64,000 nucleotides of DNA from Deltaproteobacteria bacterium (GTDB lineage: Bacteria > Myxococcota > Myxococcia > SLRQ01). Each line of letters starts with the position of its first letter. The stretch's first letter is position 1. Shown piece by piece: positions 15,710 to 25,610 of this stretch. Under the pieces are notes generated by a model, which saw only the letters and a list, made by a program, of their open reading frames with translations, was not told where the DNA came from and did not search any database. The DNA lies in NCBI GenBank assembly GCA_029210625.1, contig JARGFU010000004.1, positions 85,329 through 149,328 on the forward strand. The letters run 5' to 3'. Both the position numbers and the translations under genes were made by a program.

Positions 15710-17311
15710 CTACCAGGTGATCGGCGGAGGCTCGGCGGCCTCCGCGAAGGGGCCGGTCGAGAGCTCGTCCCAGAGCGCGTTGTCGGCCAGGTAGGGGTAG
15801 GCGAAGAGCACGACCCCCTGGCTGCCGACGCTGCGGGCGTACTCGATGTTGCGGATCATCTCGGCGCCGGTGGGGTCGGCCTCGGAGGAGCGGCCCAGGA
15901 CGTGGACCCCCATGTAGACGTGGCGGCTCCCCACGTGGGCCAGGTGATCGTCGGCCAGGGTGGCGAAGGAGGGGTCGGAGTCGATGCGCATGTAGTTCAT
16001 CGGCACGATCGCGTCGACGATCCCCTCGGCCAGCCAGGCGTGGCTGTCCTGGTAGTAGTCGCGGCGGCCCCGCGAGCCGGTGACGGCCAGGTCGTTGTTG
16101 TGCCAGACGGCGGCGGTGAGCTTCACGCCGGGGTGGCCGCGGGTGATGGCCCAGGCGCCCCGGACGATCTCGGCGACCTGATCGCGCTGCCAGTCCTCCC
16201 AGGTCAGGGAGGCGTCGGCGGCCTGCGCGGTGGCGAAGGCCTGCTCGCTCGCGGCGTCGTGGGAGAAGGTCCGGCCGTAGTAGCGGATGTAGTCGAGGTG
16301 GAGGCCGTCCACGTCGTAGGAGGAGAGGAGGTCCTCCATCACCGCGAGGAGGTGAGCCCGGGCGGCGGGGATGCCGGGGGAGAGGCAGAGGTAGCCGGTG
16401 TCGCCCAGGGTCTGGGCCCGCCCGCCCTCGTCGACCATCAGCCAGTCGGGGTGGTCGAGGAGGACGTGACGGGGCGTGCTCTCGGGGGGCGCGGTCGCGC
16501 CGGTCCAGACCGGGACGGTGTTGATCCAGGCGTGCAGCTCGAGGCCGTGGGTGCGCGCCGCCGCCAGCGCGGTGGCCAGGGGATCCCAGCCCGGATCCTG
16601 GCCCAGGGTGCCGGAGAGCTCGGAGGCCCAGGGCTCGACGTTGGAGTGGTAGTAGGCGTCGGCCCGGCCCCGCACCTGGAAGAAGATCGTGTTGAAGCCC
16701 GCGTCCTTCGCCTCGCCCATGATGCGCTCGACGTCGGCGGCGCTCCCGTAGTTCCAGCGGGTGACCCAGAGGCCCCGCAGCTCCTTGGGCAGGCCGGCGG
16801 TGACGGTCAGGGGCGCGCTGCCCACCACCGTGCCCACGGTGGCGGTGACGGTGGCCGCGCCGGCGCGGGCGGCGGTGAGGCTGCCGCTGCTGGTGATGCC
16901 GCCGATCTCACCGGGCTGGACGGCCCAGTCGACCGAGGTGGAGATCACCAGATCCTCGCCGCTGGAGAAGTGACCGGTCGCGGTCAGGGCCACGCTCTGG
17001 CCCACCTCGAGCACGATCGGCGAGGGCGTGAGGGCGATGGACTCGAGGATCGTGGTGGGCGAGAGGGGCTGGCAGCGGCAGGCGGCCTCGTCGTAGGTGC
17101 CCCGCTCGCAGGTGGCGTCGTCCGCCGCGCAGGCGGGGGAGCAGGGCAGCGCCGGCGGCGCACAGACGCAGGTGCTCCCCTCGCAGATCCGGCCCTCACC
17201 ACAGCCGCCGCAGGCGTCGGGGGGGCCGACCACCCCACCGTCACAGGCGGCGCCGGCGAGGAGGGCGAGGGTGAAGCCGAGGAGGGAGGCCTTCAGGATC
17301 GATCGCGTCAT
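15710..17311 (-). CDS. GHL10 (DUF187-like) glycoside-hydrolase-like lipoprotein
   Basis: A 533-residue secreted protein. Lipobox LLAGAAC is followed by a Cys-rich segment (about residues 30-78, with CGGCG, CVCAPP and ACRCQ). A bacterial Ig-like domain (about 88-170, IALTPSPIVLEVGQSVAL) precedes a GHL10 TIM-barrel (about 175-520). Barrel motifs: LRGLWVTRWNYGS, FQVRGRADAYYHS, VDGLHLDYIRYYGRTF and IVPMNYMR. The family is related to enzymes acting on peptidoglycan or other polysaccharides; the substrate here is unknown. It is probably surface or periplasm anchored. The preceding lipoprotein gene on the same strand ends 34 bases upstream. Confidence 0.85.
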   Translation of the reverse strand: MTRSILKASLLGFTLALLAGAACDGGVVGPPDACGGCGEGRICEGSTCVCAPPALPCSPACAADDATCERGTYDEAACRCQPLSPTTILESIALTPSPIVLEVGQSVALTATGHFSSGEDLVISTSVDWAVQPGEIGGITSSGSLTAARAGAATVTATVGTVVGSAPLTVTAGLPKELRGLWVTRWNYGSAADVERIMGEAKDAGFNTIFFQVRGRADAYYHSNVEPWASELSGTLGQDPGWDPLATALAAARTHGLELHAWINTVPVWTGATAPPESTPRHVLLDHPDWLMVDEGGRAQTLGDTGYLCLSPGIPAARAHLLAVMEDLLSSYDVDGLHLDYIRYYGRTFSHDAASEQAFATAQAADASLTWEDWQRDQVAEIVRGAWAITRGHPGVKLTAAVWHNNDLAVTGSRGRRDYYQDSHAWLAEGIVDAIVPMNYMRIDSDPSFATLADDHLAHVGSRHVYMGVHVLGRSSEADPTGAEMIRNIEYARSVGSQGVVLFAYPYLADNALWDELSTGPFAEAAEPPPITW

Positions 17312-17345
17312 CGAGGGGCAGCTTGCCCTCTCGCGACGCGGAGCG

Positions 17346-18755
17346 CTACTCGACGGTCAAGGTGGTGAAGGTCGAGCCGTCGACGGTCACCTCGTAGCTG
17401 CCCGCGGCCAGACCCTCGGGGAAGGCCAGGGAGGCGACGAAGCTCATCCCCGCCGCGTTGCAGTCCCGGGCGCAGTTGGCGCTCTCGGTGCGCAGGGCCA
17501 GCACGCTGCCGCTCACCTCACCGAAGAGGCTCGGCGGGTCCCAGCACCCCTGCGGCAGGGAGCCGTAGACCGAGACGTCGAGGGGCTGACCGGCCAGGGC
17601 ATCGACGTAGGCGAGGTCGGTGGTGATCAGCACCTGCTCCACCGAGCCGGCCGGGAGGGGCACCGGGGCGCAGGTTCCCGCCGCCACCACCTCGAGGGGC
17701 CAGGTGCGGGGGTCGCCCGCCACGGTGAGGGTCCAGCTGCCCACCGGCAGGCCCTCGACGAGGGTCTCCGCCCGCACCGGCGCGCTGGTCTGCAGCGGGG
17801 CGCAGGTGGCGCTGCACTCGCGCACCACCGGATCGATGACGATGGTCACCGAGGAGGCGTCGACGGCGATGGTGTCCACCGCGGCGCACTCGCTGGGCAG
17901 GGCGCCCTCGAGCGCGACGGCGAAGGTGGTGTGCTCCTCCACCCGGGCGGGGGCCTCGAGGGAGAGGACCTCCAGGGTGGAGAGGCGGCAGCTGGAGGTG
18001 GGGACCACCTCGACGGTGCCGAAGCTCTGTCCGTTGATCACCACCCGCCAGGAGCCCTCGGCGGGGAAGGTCAGCGGGATGCGCTGGAAGAAGGGCTGGG
18101 GTCCCTCGGGGCAGGCTGCCGGGTCGTAGGCGGTGAGCACGCAGCCCTCGGCGGCGATCTCGACCTGCACGACGTCGCCGGTGACGCCGATCGTGGGGGA
18201 GAGCAGCTGATCGCACCAGGAGGGCAGGCTGCCGGAGACGGTCAGCTCGGCGCCACCGAGGAGGTGGGTCGCCGGCGGGAGGGTGACGGTGCCGAGGGTG
18301 ACCTGCGGGCTCTCCTGGCAGAGCGGCGGACCGGAGCCCGCGCCGATCACCGCGACGGTCTCCTCGAGGCGGTCGTTCACCCGCACGGTGTAGAGGCCGG
18401 GCTCGAGCGCGGCCAGGGTGGTCTGAGCCTCGAAGGAGCTCGGGGGCAGGTCGCAGTCGCCCAGAGGGCGGAAGGACCAGGCGGTGAGGTCGATCCGCGT
18501 GGAGGCGTAAGCGGTCTCGAAGCGCTCGAAGGTGGTGCAGCCGTCGGGGTGCTCACCGCGCACGGTGACGGTGAAGGACTCCCCGGGCTGGACCTGGGGG
18601 GGCACCGAGAGCTCGGTGACGCCGGCCAGGATCAGCTCGCCCAGCCCGCCGCCGCCCCGGTTCAGGGAGGCCTCGTCGGAGGCCGCCAGCCAGCACCCGG
18701 AGAGCGGGAGCAGGAGGCAGAGGGCCAGGCTGGCGAAGGTGGGTCGAGACATCAT
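17346..18755 (-). CDS. Lipoprotein with tandem Ig-like repeats, function unknown
   Basis: About 469 residues. The best start is ATG 18755 or the adjacent ATG 18752, with GAGG just upstream; a TTG at 18776 opens the frame further. Lipobox LLLPLSGC. At least four similar modules of about 100 residues follow. Each has a proline-rich strand opening (for example VPPQVQPGESFTVTVRG and LEAPARVEEHTTFAVALEG), paired cysteines and a closing GSW/TLTV element. The repeated design suggests an extracellular binding or structural protein. No named family is recognised. Likely in one transcript with the GHL10 gene. Confidence 0.72.
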   Translation of the reverse strand: MMSRPTFASLALCLLLPLSGCWLAASDEASLNRGGGGLGELILAGVTELSVPPQVQPGESFTVTVRGEHPDGCTTFERFETAYASTRIDLTAWSFRPLGDCDLPPSSFEAQTTLAALEPGLYTVRVNDRLEETVAVIGAGSGPPLCQESPQVTLGTVTLPPATHLLGGAELTVSGSLPSWCDQLLSPTIGVTGDVVQVEIAAEGCVLTAYDPAACPEGPQPFFQRIPLTFPAEGSWRVVINGQSFGTVEVVPTSSCRLSTLEVLSLEAPARVEEHTTFAVALEGALPSECAAVDTIAVDASSVTIVIDPVVRECSATCAPLQTSAPVRAETLVEGLPVGSWTLTVAGDPRTWPLEVVAAGTCAPVPLPAGSVEQVLITTDLAYVDALAGQPLDVSVYGSLPQGCWDPPSLFGEVSGSVLALRTESANCARDCNAAGMSFVASLAFPEGLAAGSYEVTVDGSTFTTLTVE

Positions 18756-18896
18756 CACCTCGTCTCTAGATAGCAAGCGCCGTACCGGCCGGCCGCGCTA
18801 GCGGCATGGGCTTCAAGCCCCCGGGATCCGGAGGTTTTCTTCGAGGGGTCGGGAAAGGTGGGAGGCATCGGGATCACGAAAATCCGTCGGATCGCT

Positions 18897-20108
18897 CTAG
18901 AAGCGAGAGGCCAGGCCGGCCTGGAGGAGGAGGCGGCGGAAGGGGAGGACCTCGCCGGAGAGCTCGTTGGCGTAGAGCTGGGCCTTGAAGACCAGGGAGA
19001 AGGTCTTCCCCAGCATCTGGGAGAAGCGCAGGGTGAGGGCGTTCTGCTGCTCGGACTCGTCCCCCTGGAGGGAGAGCCCCCGCAGGACGTTCCCCTCGGG
19101 GTAGTGGGAGCTCTGCACCGCCACGTTGAGCACCAGGTTGGTGCCCGGCCGGAGGTTCCAGGCCAGGGAGGCGTCGAGGCGCAGGCGCCAGGCGTCGAGG
19201 CCGTAGCTGTTGTTGAAGGTGCGGGAGACGGCGCCGTTCACCGAGACCATCACCCGGCTGCGGTAGCTCCAGCCCAGGCGCAGGGTGGGCGCCCACTCCC
19301 GGCGCGGGGTGTCGGGGTCGGCCAGCACCACGGTGCCCGAGCCCGAGGGCACCAGCTGCCAGGTCACCGAGTCGGGGTGGTAGAGCCGGTAGGCCAGATC
19401 GGCGTGGGCCGCCAGGGCGTGGCGCAGGGAGATCCGCCAGCGCAGGTCGAGGGAGGTGCGCGGCGCGAGGAAGGAGAACTGCCGGCTGGGCTTGTAGTCC
19501 AAGGCCATGGCGCCGAGCCGCCAGCTCGAGCTGACGGCCTCGCTGGCGCGCAGGTCGAGGCCGGCCTCCAGGTTGGCGGCCCGGTAGTCCCGGGCGTTGC
19601 AGCGGGTGGTCTCGGTGGCGATCGAGCCCTGGGTGGTGCAGGCCAGCTCGGTGCCGAGGACGTCGTCGGGATCGTCTCCGCGCTGCAGCTTGTCCTGGTA
19701 GCTGCCGCTCACCGCCAGAACCGTGCGGCGGGAGAGCAGGTGGTCGTGAGAGAGGCGCAGCCGGCCGGCGAGCATGTTCTCCGCCGGCGTCAGCCAGAAG
19801 AGCTTGCCGCCGATCTCCAGCTCGGCGCGCAGCAGGTGACCGGGCCGGGCCATCGCCCACTCACTCGAGCCGAAGAGGTAGGCCATCAGATCCGGCGAGA
19901 GCAGGAGCGTGGCCGTGTCGGAGGACGCCCGCCGGGCGTTCGAGTCGAAGCCCAGCTCGAAGTTCAAGGCGCTCTTGCGGCTCGTCTTCCAGGAGGGCGC
20001 CTTCGCCTCCCCTGCAGCCTCACCCTCTGCCGGCGCGGCCTGGCTCGCGCCCGGCACGAGCGCGAGCGCGAGGAGCAGCACCACCAGGTGGAGAGCCGCC
20101 CGCTGCAC
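18897..20108 (-). CDS. Outer-membrane beta-barrel protein
   Basis: A 403-residue protein starting at GTG 20108, directly after the pgi stop codon. Signal peptide ends VPGASQA. The body alternates amphipathic strands rich in aromatic residues (LRWRISLRHALAAHADLAYRLY, LRLGWSYRSRVMVSVNGAV). It ends in Phe (LASRF), the usual C-terminal signal for barrel insertion. No specific transporter family is recognised. The tight spacing to pgi, purF and the S1 gene reflects operon structure and gives no clear clue to function. Confidence 0.75.
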   Translation of the reverse strand: MQRAALHLVVLLLALALVPGASQAAPAEGEAAGEAKAPSWKTSRKSALNFELGFDSNARRASSDTATLLLSPDLMAYLFGSSEWAMARPGHLLRAELEIGGKLFWLTPAENMLAGRLRLSHDHLLSRRTVLAVSGSYQDKLQRGDDPDDVLGTELACTTQGSIATETTRCNARDYRAANLEAGLDLRASEAVSSSWRLGAMALDYKPSRQFSFLAPRTSLDLRWRISLRHALAAHADLAYRLYHPDSVTWQLVPSGSGTVVLADPDTPRREWAPTLRLGWSYRSRVMVSVNGAVSRTFNNSYGLDAWRLRLDASLAWNLRPGTNLVLNVAVQSSHYPEGNVLRGLSLQGDESEQQNALTLRFSQMLGKTFSLVFKAQLYANELSGEVLPFRRLLLQAGLASRF

Positions 20109-21761
20109 CTAACCCGCCAGGAGCCCGTCGAGTGCCTGGACCAGGTCACCCTCACCGAGGTCGATGCGCAACACCCGCTTCCCGCGGTCGGCCAGCGCCT
20201 GGAAGTCGCCCCGCGCCTGGGCCGCGAAGAGGGTGCCGAAGTCGTAGGCGGCGCCGGGCACCGCGAAGCTCGCCGCGGGGGTGTGGGTGAGCTGGAGGAA
20301 GAGCCCGGTGTCGGGGCCGCCCTTGTGGAGCTGCCCGGAGGAGTGGAGGAAGCGCGGGCCGAAGCCCGAGGTGGTGGCGAGCCCCGAGCGCCGGGCCAGC
20401 CGCGCGCGCAGGCGAGCGAGGGCGGCCTCGGTCTCCTCGCGCATGGGCAGGAAGGCCTGGAGGCAGAGGTAGTCGCCCGCCTTGCCCCGCTCGAGGTGAG
20501 CGGCGAGGACCTGATCGACGGTCGTGACCTCGCCGGGCTCGAAGGCGGCGTCGGCGTCCAGGCGCAGGCCCTCGACGAGGTGCTCGGTCCGGCTCGCCGG
20601 CAGCGCCCCCTCGGCCTCGAAGACCTCGAGGAGCTCGCCGGTGCGGCTCTTGGCCTCCTTCACGTTCGGCTCGTCGAAGGGGTTCACCTCGAGGAGCGCC
20701 CCGGTCAGGGCCGTGGCCATCTCCCAGAGGAAGAAGGCGCCCCCGATCGACTCGAGCTCGGGCAGGTGGATCCGCAGCAGGGGCGCGCCCTCGGGCACGC
20801 CCTCCAGGGCAGCGCGGCGGGTCGTGCCCACGTCGAGGTGGACGTAGAGGCGATCGTCGCCCCGGGGGAGGCCCGCCGGCTCGAGGTCGACGGGGACGAC
20901 GCCCTTGCCCTCCTTGCCGGTGGACTCGGCGACGAGCTGCTCGATCCACGCGCCGAGGCTCGTCAGCGGCTCCTCGGTCAGGAGGGTGAGCTTGTCCCTC
21001 CCCTCGGCGACGGCCGCGGCCATCGCGGCGGCGAGGCGGGCGGCGGGGCTCTCCTCGGGATCGACGCCGGGGCCGTCGGCCTCGGCCTGCGCTCGGGCGC
21101 CGGCCAGCAGCGCGTCGAGGGGGAGGCCGAGGAGCGCGGCCGGCAGGAGGCCGAAGTGCGAGAGGGCCGAGAAGCGCCCGCCGATGTCGGCGGGGTTCAG
21201 CAGGGTCGCGGCGAAGCCCTCCTCCCGCGCCCACCCCTCGAGCTGCGAGCCGGGATCGGTGATGGCCACGAAGGCCTCACCCTTCCCGACGCGCTCGAGG
21301 AAGAAGCGGTAGAGGGAGAGGGTCTCGATGGTGCCGCCGGACTTCGAGGCGACCAGGAAGCGCGTGCGCGCCGGATCGATCTGCTCGAGGAGCGCCGCGA
21401 TGGCGTCCGGGTCGGTGCTGTCGAGGACGTGGAGCGGCTTCCCCTGCGCTTGATGACCGAAGCTGCGGGCGAGCACCTCCGGGCAGAGGGACGAGCCGCC
21501 CATCCCCAGGAGCACCACCCGATCGACCCCCTCGAGGAGGCGGGCGGTGACCTCGGCGAGCTCGCCCATCCTCTCCGAGAACCCGGCCGGCGCGTCGAGC
21601 CAGCCCAGCCGGCTGTCGATCGAGGCCTTGGCCGCAGGATCGCCCTCCTTCCAGAGGGTGCTGTCGCGCCCCCAGACGCGCTCGAGCGCCCGCTTCGAGC
21701 GCAAGGTCCCCAGCACCGACCCCAGGGTCGGCAGCCCCTCCACCTCGACCGTGACCGTCAT
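20109..21761 (-). CDS. pgi: Glucose-6-phosphate isomerase
   Basis: Interconverts glucose-6-phosphate and fructose-6-phosphate in glycolysis and gluconeogenesis. A 550-residue protein with two sugar-isomerase (SIS) lobes. Motifs: LLGMGGSSLCPEV, SKSGGTIETLS, NPADIGGRFSALSHFGLLP, WIEQLVAESTGKEGKG and HSSGQLHKGGP. The sequence resembles the isomerase half of transaldolase/isomerase fusions seen in some bacteria, but no transaldolase part is attached. It begins 3 bases after the MshEN gene and abuts the barrel-protein gene downstream. Confidence 0.93.
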   Translation of the reverse strand: MTVTVEVEGLPTLGSVLGTLRSKRALERVWGRDSTLWKEGDPAAKASIDSRLGWLDAPAGFSERMGELAEVTARLLEGVDRVVLLGMGGSSLCPEVLARSFGHQAQGKPLHVLDSTDPDAIAALLEQIDPARTRFLVASKSGGTIETLSLYRFFLERVGKGEAFVAITDPGSQLEGWAREEGFAATLLNPADIGGRFSALSHFGLLPAALLGLPLDALLAGARAQAEADGPGVDPEESPAARLAAAMAAAVAEGRDKLTLLTEEPLTSLGAWIEQLVAESTGKEGKGVVPVDLEPAGLPRGDDRLYVHLDVGTTRRAALEGVPEGAPLLRIHLPELESIGGAFFLWEMATALTGALLEVNPFDEPNVKEAKSRTGELLEVFEAEGALPASRTEHLVEGLRLDADAAFEPGEVTTVDQVLAAHLERGKAGDYLCLQAFLPMREETEAALARLRARLARRSGLATTSGFGPRFLHSSGQLHKGGPDTGLFLQLTHTPAASFAVPGAAYDFGTLFAAQARGDFQALADRGKRVLRIDLGEGDLVQALDGLLAG

Positions 21762-21764
21762 CGC

Positions 21765-22595
21765 CTACCTCGTGCGCTGCGTGATCTCGTCGCGCCTCAC
21801 GTAGCCCTTCTCCTCGAGGAGCTCCATGATGGCCCGCAGGATGATCTGACTCTTCTCGACGTTGCCCTGCACCTTCTCCACCCGCTCCCGCTCGGCCGGC
21901 GAGAGCGCCCGGATGGCGAAGAGATCGTCGATGCTGGTGGAGGCCGAGCCGAAGTCGGCGACGGGCGGCGGCGGCCGCTGCGGCGGGCCGGGCAGGGGCG
22001 GCCCCGGGGGTCCGCCTCCCTGCGCGGCGACCTGCGCGTCGTGCTGCGCCTTCAGGTCCTTCAGGCTGGTCATCACCGTGTTGCCCGACATGTCGGTGAT
22101 CTTGAACTCGTCGCCGGAGGCCTGGCCCATCGAGGGATCGGTCTCGAGGTCACCCTCGGGGATCCACTCCCCGCGGTAGTGCCGCCGGATGGCCCGCCGG
22201 ATCTCCTCCACGCCGGCCACCAGGGTCTTCACCCGGCAGCCGCACTGCCGGATCAGTCCGTCGATGAAGATGATGTCGGTGGGATCGGTGACGGCCACCG
22301 TCACCGTCCGGCTGTGCTCGTCGTACTCGGTGGGGAAGCAGATGTTCTCCCAGCAGAAGGCGTCCGGCAGGCGCGCCAGGGCGGTGCCGTCGGGGTTCGC
22401 CTTGTCGAGGTTGGCCACCGGCAGCTGGGTCACGCGGGCGATGGCGGCCACCAGGGTCCGCTCGGGGATCATCCGGGTCTCGATCAGGATGTGCTCCACC
22501 CGGCCGCCGTGGAGCTGCTGCTGGCCCCTCGCGCTCTCGATCTGGTCGAACTCGAGGTCCCCGGACTTCAGGAGGAGGTCGACGAGATCGCTCAT
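21765..22595 (-). CDS. Stand-alone MshEN/GspE N-terminal-domain protein
   Basis: A 276-residue cytoplasmic protein. Residues 1-140 resemble the N-terminal domain of type II secretion/type IV pilus ATPases ([46 protein letters not shown]). No ATPase follows. The middle is Pro/Gly rich ([16 protein letters not shown], about 195-215) and the C-terminus is a helical segment ([19 protein letters not shown]). MshEN domains can bind cyclic-di-GMP; binding here is unproven. Its start overlaps the purF stop (ATGA). Confidence 0.8.
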   Translation of the reverse strand: MSDLVDLLLKSGDLEFDQIESARGQQQLHGGRVEHILIETRMIPERTLVAAIARVTQLPVANLDKANPDGTALARLPDAFCWENICFPTEYDEHSRTVTVAVTDPTDIIFIDGLIRQCGCRVKTLVAGVEEIRRAIRRHYRGEWIPEGDLETDPSMGQASGDEFKITDMSGNTVMTSLKDLKAQHDAQVAAQGGGPPGPPLPGPPQRPPPPVADFGSASTSIDDLFAIRALSPAERERVEKVQGNVEKSQIILRAIMELLEEKGYVRRDEITQRTR

Positions 22596-24073
22596 GCTTC
22601 TCTCCCTTCTCGAACCAGACGCAGCCGCTCGCCCCCGGACTCGGGCTCCTCGTGGTCGATGAGGTAGTTCCCGGTGAAGCAGCCGTCGCAGTACATCTCA
22701 CCCGAGTCCTGCGCCGCCTCGTGCAGCCCCTGCTGGGAGAGGTAGCCGAGGGTGTCGGCGGTGACGTAGCGGGCGATCTCCTCCACGCTGTGGGAGGCGG
22801 CGATCAGCTCCTGCTTGGTCGGGGTGTCGATGCCGAAGTAGCAGGGATCGGTCGTCGGCGGGCTGGCGATGCGCAGGTGCACCTCGCGGGCGCCGGCGTT
22901 CCGCAGCATCGCGACGATCTTCCGGCTGGTGGTGCCCCGCACCACCGAGTCGTCCACGACCACCACCCGCTTGCCGGCGAGGGCGGCGCGCACCGGGGAG
23001 AGCTTGAGCTTCACCCCGAAGTTGCGGATCGACTGCGCCGGCTCGATGAAGGTGCGGCCGACGTAGTGGGAGCGGACCAGCCCCAGGTCGAAGGGCACCC
23101 CCGACTCCTCGCTGTAGCCGATCGCCGCCGGGACCCCCGAGTCGGGGACCGGGATGACCAGGTCCGCCTCGACGGGGTGCTCGCGGGCGAGGCTGCGGCC
23201 CATGGCCTTGCGGGCCTGCCAGACGCTGCGGCCGAAGATCATGGAGTCGGGCCGGGAGAAGTAGACCAGCTCGAAGATGCAGTGGCCCTTGCGCGTCGCC
23301 CGCAGGTGGTCGGGCCGGATCGAGCGCAGCCCCCCCCTGTCGATGACCACGATCTCGCCGGGCTGCACCTCGCGGATCAGCTCGGCCTCGATCAGGTCGA
23401 GGGCGCAGGTCTCGCTGGCCAGGACGTAAGTGCCCCCCACCCGGCCGAGCACGAGGGGCCGGAAGCCGAGGGGGTCGCGGGCGCCGATGAGGACCTCCCG
23501 GGAGAGGAAGAGGAGGGAGTAGGCCCCCTCGACCTGCCGCAGGGCCTCCTCGACACGCTCCTCCAGGCTGCCGGCCCGGGAGCGGGCGATGAGGTGCATC
23601 AGCACCTCGGTGTCCATGGTCGACTGGAAGATCGAGCCCTGGGTCTCCAGGTCCCGCCGCAGCTTCCGGGCGTTGACCAGGTTGCCGTTGTGGGCCACCG
23701 CCAGCGCGCCGCCGGAGTAGTCCACCATGAAGGGCTGGGCGTTCTTCAGCTGCGACTCGCCCGCCGTGCTGTAGCGCACGTGCCCGATCGCCGCCTCGCC
23801 CTTGAGCCGGTCGAGGGTCTCGGCGCTGAAGACGTCGGCGACCAGGCCCATCCCCCGGTGGCCCAGGATCTGGCCGTTGCTCGCGGCGACGATGCCGGCG
23901 GACTCCTGCCCCCGGTGCTGGAGGGCGTGGATGCCCAGGTAGGTGAGCTTCGAGGCCTCGGGGTTGCCGAAGACGCCGAAGACGCCGCAGCGATCGCGGA
24001 AGGCGGCGCCCTCGTCCCAGTTCTCGCTCGGGCCCCGCTCACGCACGTCGACTGGCTTGCCGTGGTCGCTCAT
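22592..24073 (-). CDS. purF: Amidophosphoribosyltransferase
   Basis: First committed step of purine synthesis: PRPP plus glutamine gives phosphoribosylamine. 493 residues. The catalytic Cys29 (RCGVFGVFG) follows a 28-residue stretch that would be removed as a propeptide, as in the Bacillus-type enzyme. Glutaminase motifs: [26 protein letters not shown]-binding loop: [13 protein letters not shown]. Cys residues in [24 protein letters not shown] and YCDGC match the four Fe-S ligands of the Bacillus enzyme. It is 18 bases downstream of the S1-domain gene. Confidence 0.96.
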   Translation of the reverse strand: MSDHGKPVDVRERGPSENWDEGAAFRDRCGVFGVFGNPEASKLTYLGIHALQHRGQESAGIVAASNGQILGHRGMGLVADVFSAETLDRLKGEAAIGHVRYSTAGESQLKNAQPFMVDYSGGALAVAHNGNLVNARKLRRDLETQGSIFQSTMDTEVLMHLIARSRAGSLEERVEEALRQVEGAYSLLFLSREVLIGARDPLGFRPLVLGRVGGTYVLASETCALDLIEAELIREVQPGEIVVIDRGGLRSIRPDHLRATRKGHCIFELVYFSRPDSMIFGRSVWQARKAMGRSLAREHPVEADLVIPVPDSGVPAAIGYSEESGVPFDLGLVRSHYVGRTFIEPAQSIRNFGVKLKLSPVRAALAGKRVVVVDDSVVRGTTSRKIVAMLRNAGAREVHLRIASPPTTDPCYFGIDTPTKQELIAASHSVEEIARYVTADTLGYLSQQGLHEAAQDSGEMYCDGCFTGNYLIDHEEPESGGERLRLVREGREA

Positions 24074-24091
24074 ACCGAAGCCCTCATGTTC

Positions 24092-25498
24092 CTACTTCTT
24101 CCCGCGCTTCGCCAGCAGATCCCCCAGCGAGGTGCCGAAGGAGCCGCCGCCCTGCTTCTGCTGGAAGGTCTGCCACTCGGCGCGATCCTTGGCGCGCTCG
24201 AGCTCGTTCACCGAGAGCCGGATCCGCCCCTTGCTCTCGTCGACCTCGATGACCGCGACCTCCAGCTCGGCGCCCACCGGGTAGACCTCCTCGAGGGAGC
24301 GCTTCGAGGAGCGGTCGCCGGGCAGCTCCTTGCCGGGGACCAGCCCGCGGTGGCCGGCGAACTTCACCAGCAGGCCGTAGGACTCGATGCGGTCGACCAC
24401 GGCGGTGAAGGTGTCCCCCACCCGCGGCAGGGCGCCGGGCGCCTGCCTCGCCTCGCGCATGGAGAGCGCGATGCGCCGGCGCTCGGGGTCGACCTCGATG
24501 ACCCGCACGTCGACCCGCTGCCCCTCCTCGACCACCTCCTTGGGGTGGTTGATCCGCCGGTCGGAGAGCTCGGAGACGTGCACCAGCCCCTCCATGCCGC
24601 CGCCGAGGGCGACGAAGGCCCCGAAGGGCTGGAGGCGGGTGACCGTGCCCTGCAGCTCGAGCCCGGGCGGCAGCTGCTCGACGACGCTGTCCCAGGGGTC
24701 GGCCTCGAGGGCCTTGAGCGAGAGCCCGATGCGCTCGGCCTCGCGGTCGACGGTGACGACCTGCACCTTCACCGCCTGGCCCACCTTCAGCAGGCTGCCG
24801 GGATCTTCGATGCGCTCGTGGGAGAGCTCGGAGACGTGGATCAGGCCGTCGACCCCGCCGAGGTTCACGAAGGCGCCGAAGGCGGCGATGCGGCTGACCT
24901 CGCCCTCGAGGATCTGTCCGGGCTCGAGGCGCTCCCAGAGGCCGGCCGCGGCCTCGGCCCGCTCGGCCTCGAGCAGCACCCGGCGCGAGACCAGGATGTC
25001 GCGGCCGCTCATCTTGAGGATCCTGAACTCGAGCTTCTGGCCCACGTAGACGGAAGGGTCCTCGCAGTAGTCGAGCTGGATCTGGCTGATCTGGCAGAAG
25101 GCCCGCTTGCCAGCGACCTTCACCTCGAGGCCGCCCTTGTTCACGCCGGTGACCACGCCCTCCACCGGCAGGCCCGCCTCGAAGATCTGCCGCAGGGCCT
25201 CGTCCGAGCCGGACTCGGGTCGCACCCGCCGGGAGAGGCGCACGCCGTCGTCGACCGCCGAGACGAAGGCGTCGAGCTCGTCGCCGACCTTCACCGTGAG
25301 CTGGCCCTCGTCGTCCATCAGCTCGGCGGCCTCGATGACCCCCTCGGTCTTGGCGCCGAGATCGACGATCACCCACTCGGAGGAGATGGAGACCACCATG
25401 CCGGTGATCTTCTCTCCCAGGCGGGGTTGCCGGCCGATGGGCCGCTCGGCGAGGGACTGTTCGAGCAGGGCTTCGAAGCTCTCTTCGTGATCGCTCAT
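24092..25498 (-). CDS. Ribosomal protein S1-like protein, five S1 domains
   Basis: A 468-residue RNA-binding protein. Five S1 (OB-fold) domains start near residues 29 (GEKITGMVVS), 112 (EGVVTGVNKGG), 195 (LEGEVSRIAAFGAFVNLGG), 280 (LQGTVTRLQPFGAFVALGG) and 370 (FTAVVDRIESYGLLVKFAG). Proteobacterial S1 usually has six domains and about 557 residues, so this is a shorter form or an S1 paralogue. ATG 25498 is chosen because upstream codons are low-complexity and cross into a terminator. It heads the run with purF, the MshEN gene, pgi and the barrel gene. Confidence 0.88.
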   Translation of the reverse strand: MSDHEESFEALLEQSLAERPIGRQPRLGEKITGMVVSISSEWVIVDLGAKTEGVIEAAELMDDEGQLTVKVGDELDAFVSAVDDGVRLSRRVRPESGSDEALRQIFEAGLPVEGVVTGVNKGGLEVKVAGKRAFCQISQIQLDYCEDPSVYVGQKLEFRILKMSGRDILVSRRVLLEAERAEAAAGLWERLEPGQILEGEVSRIAAFGAFVNLGGVDGLIHVSELSHERIEDPGSLLKVGQAVKVQVVTVDREAERIGLSLKALEADPWDSVVEQLPPGLELQGTVTRLQPFGAFVALGGGMEGLVHVSELSDRRINHPKEVVEEGQRVDVRVIEVDPERRRIALSMREARQAPGALPRVGDTFTAVVDRIESYGLLVKFAGHRGLVPGKELPGDRSSKRSLEEVYPVGAELEVAVIEVDESKGRIRLSVNELERAKDRAEWQTFQQKQGGGSFGTSLGDLLAKRGKK

Positions 25499-25527
25499 GA
25501 GGCCCGCACTCCTATCACGACGGGCCG

Positions 25528-25571
25528 AAAAAGGTGCCGGGGGTACCACCCCCAATGGTGGCACCCCCGGC
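25528..25571 (-). terminator. Strong rho-independent terminator
   Basis: 15-bp stem with one mismatch: arms 25536-25550 and 25557-25571, loop of 6 bases. On the minus strand the 3' arm is followed within a few bases by TTTTT (25532-25528). It ends the transcript of the beta-propeller gene (25611-27338) before the S1 gene. Confidence 0.85.
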
Positions 25572-25610
25572 GTGGTGGCCCTGAAGCGGGCCGGTGGAGA
25601 CGGGTCGGAC

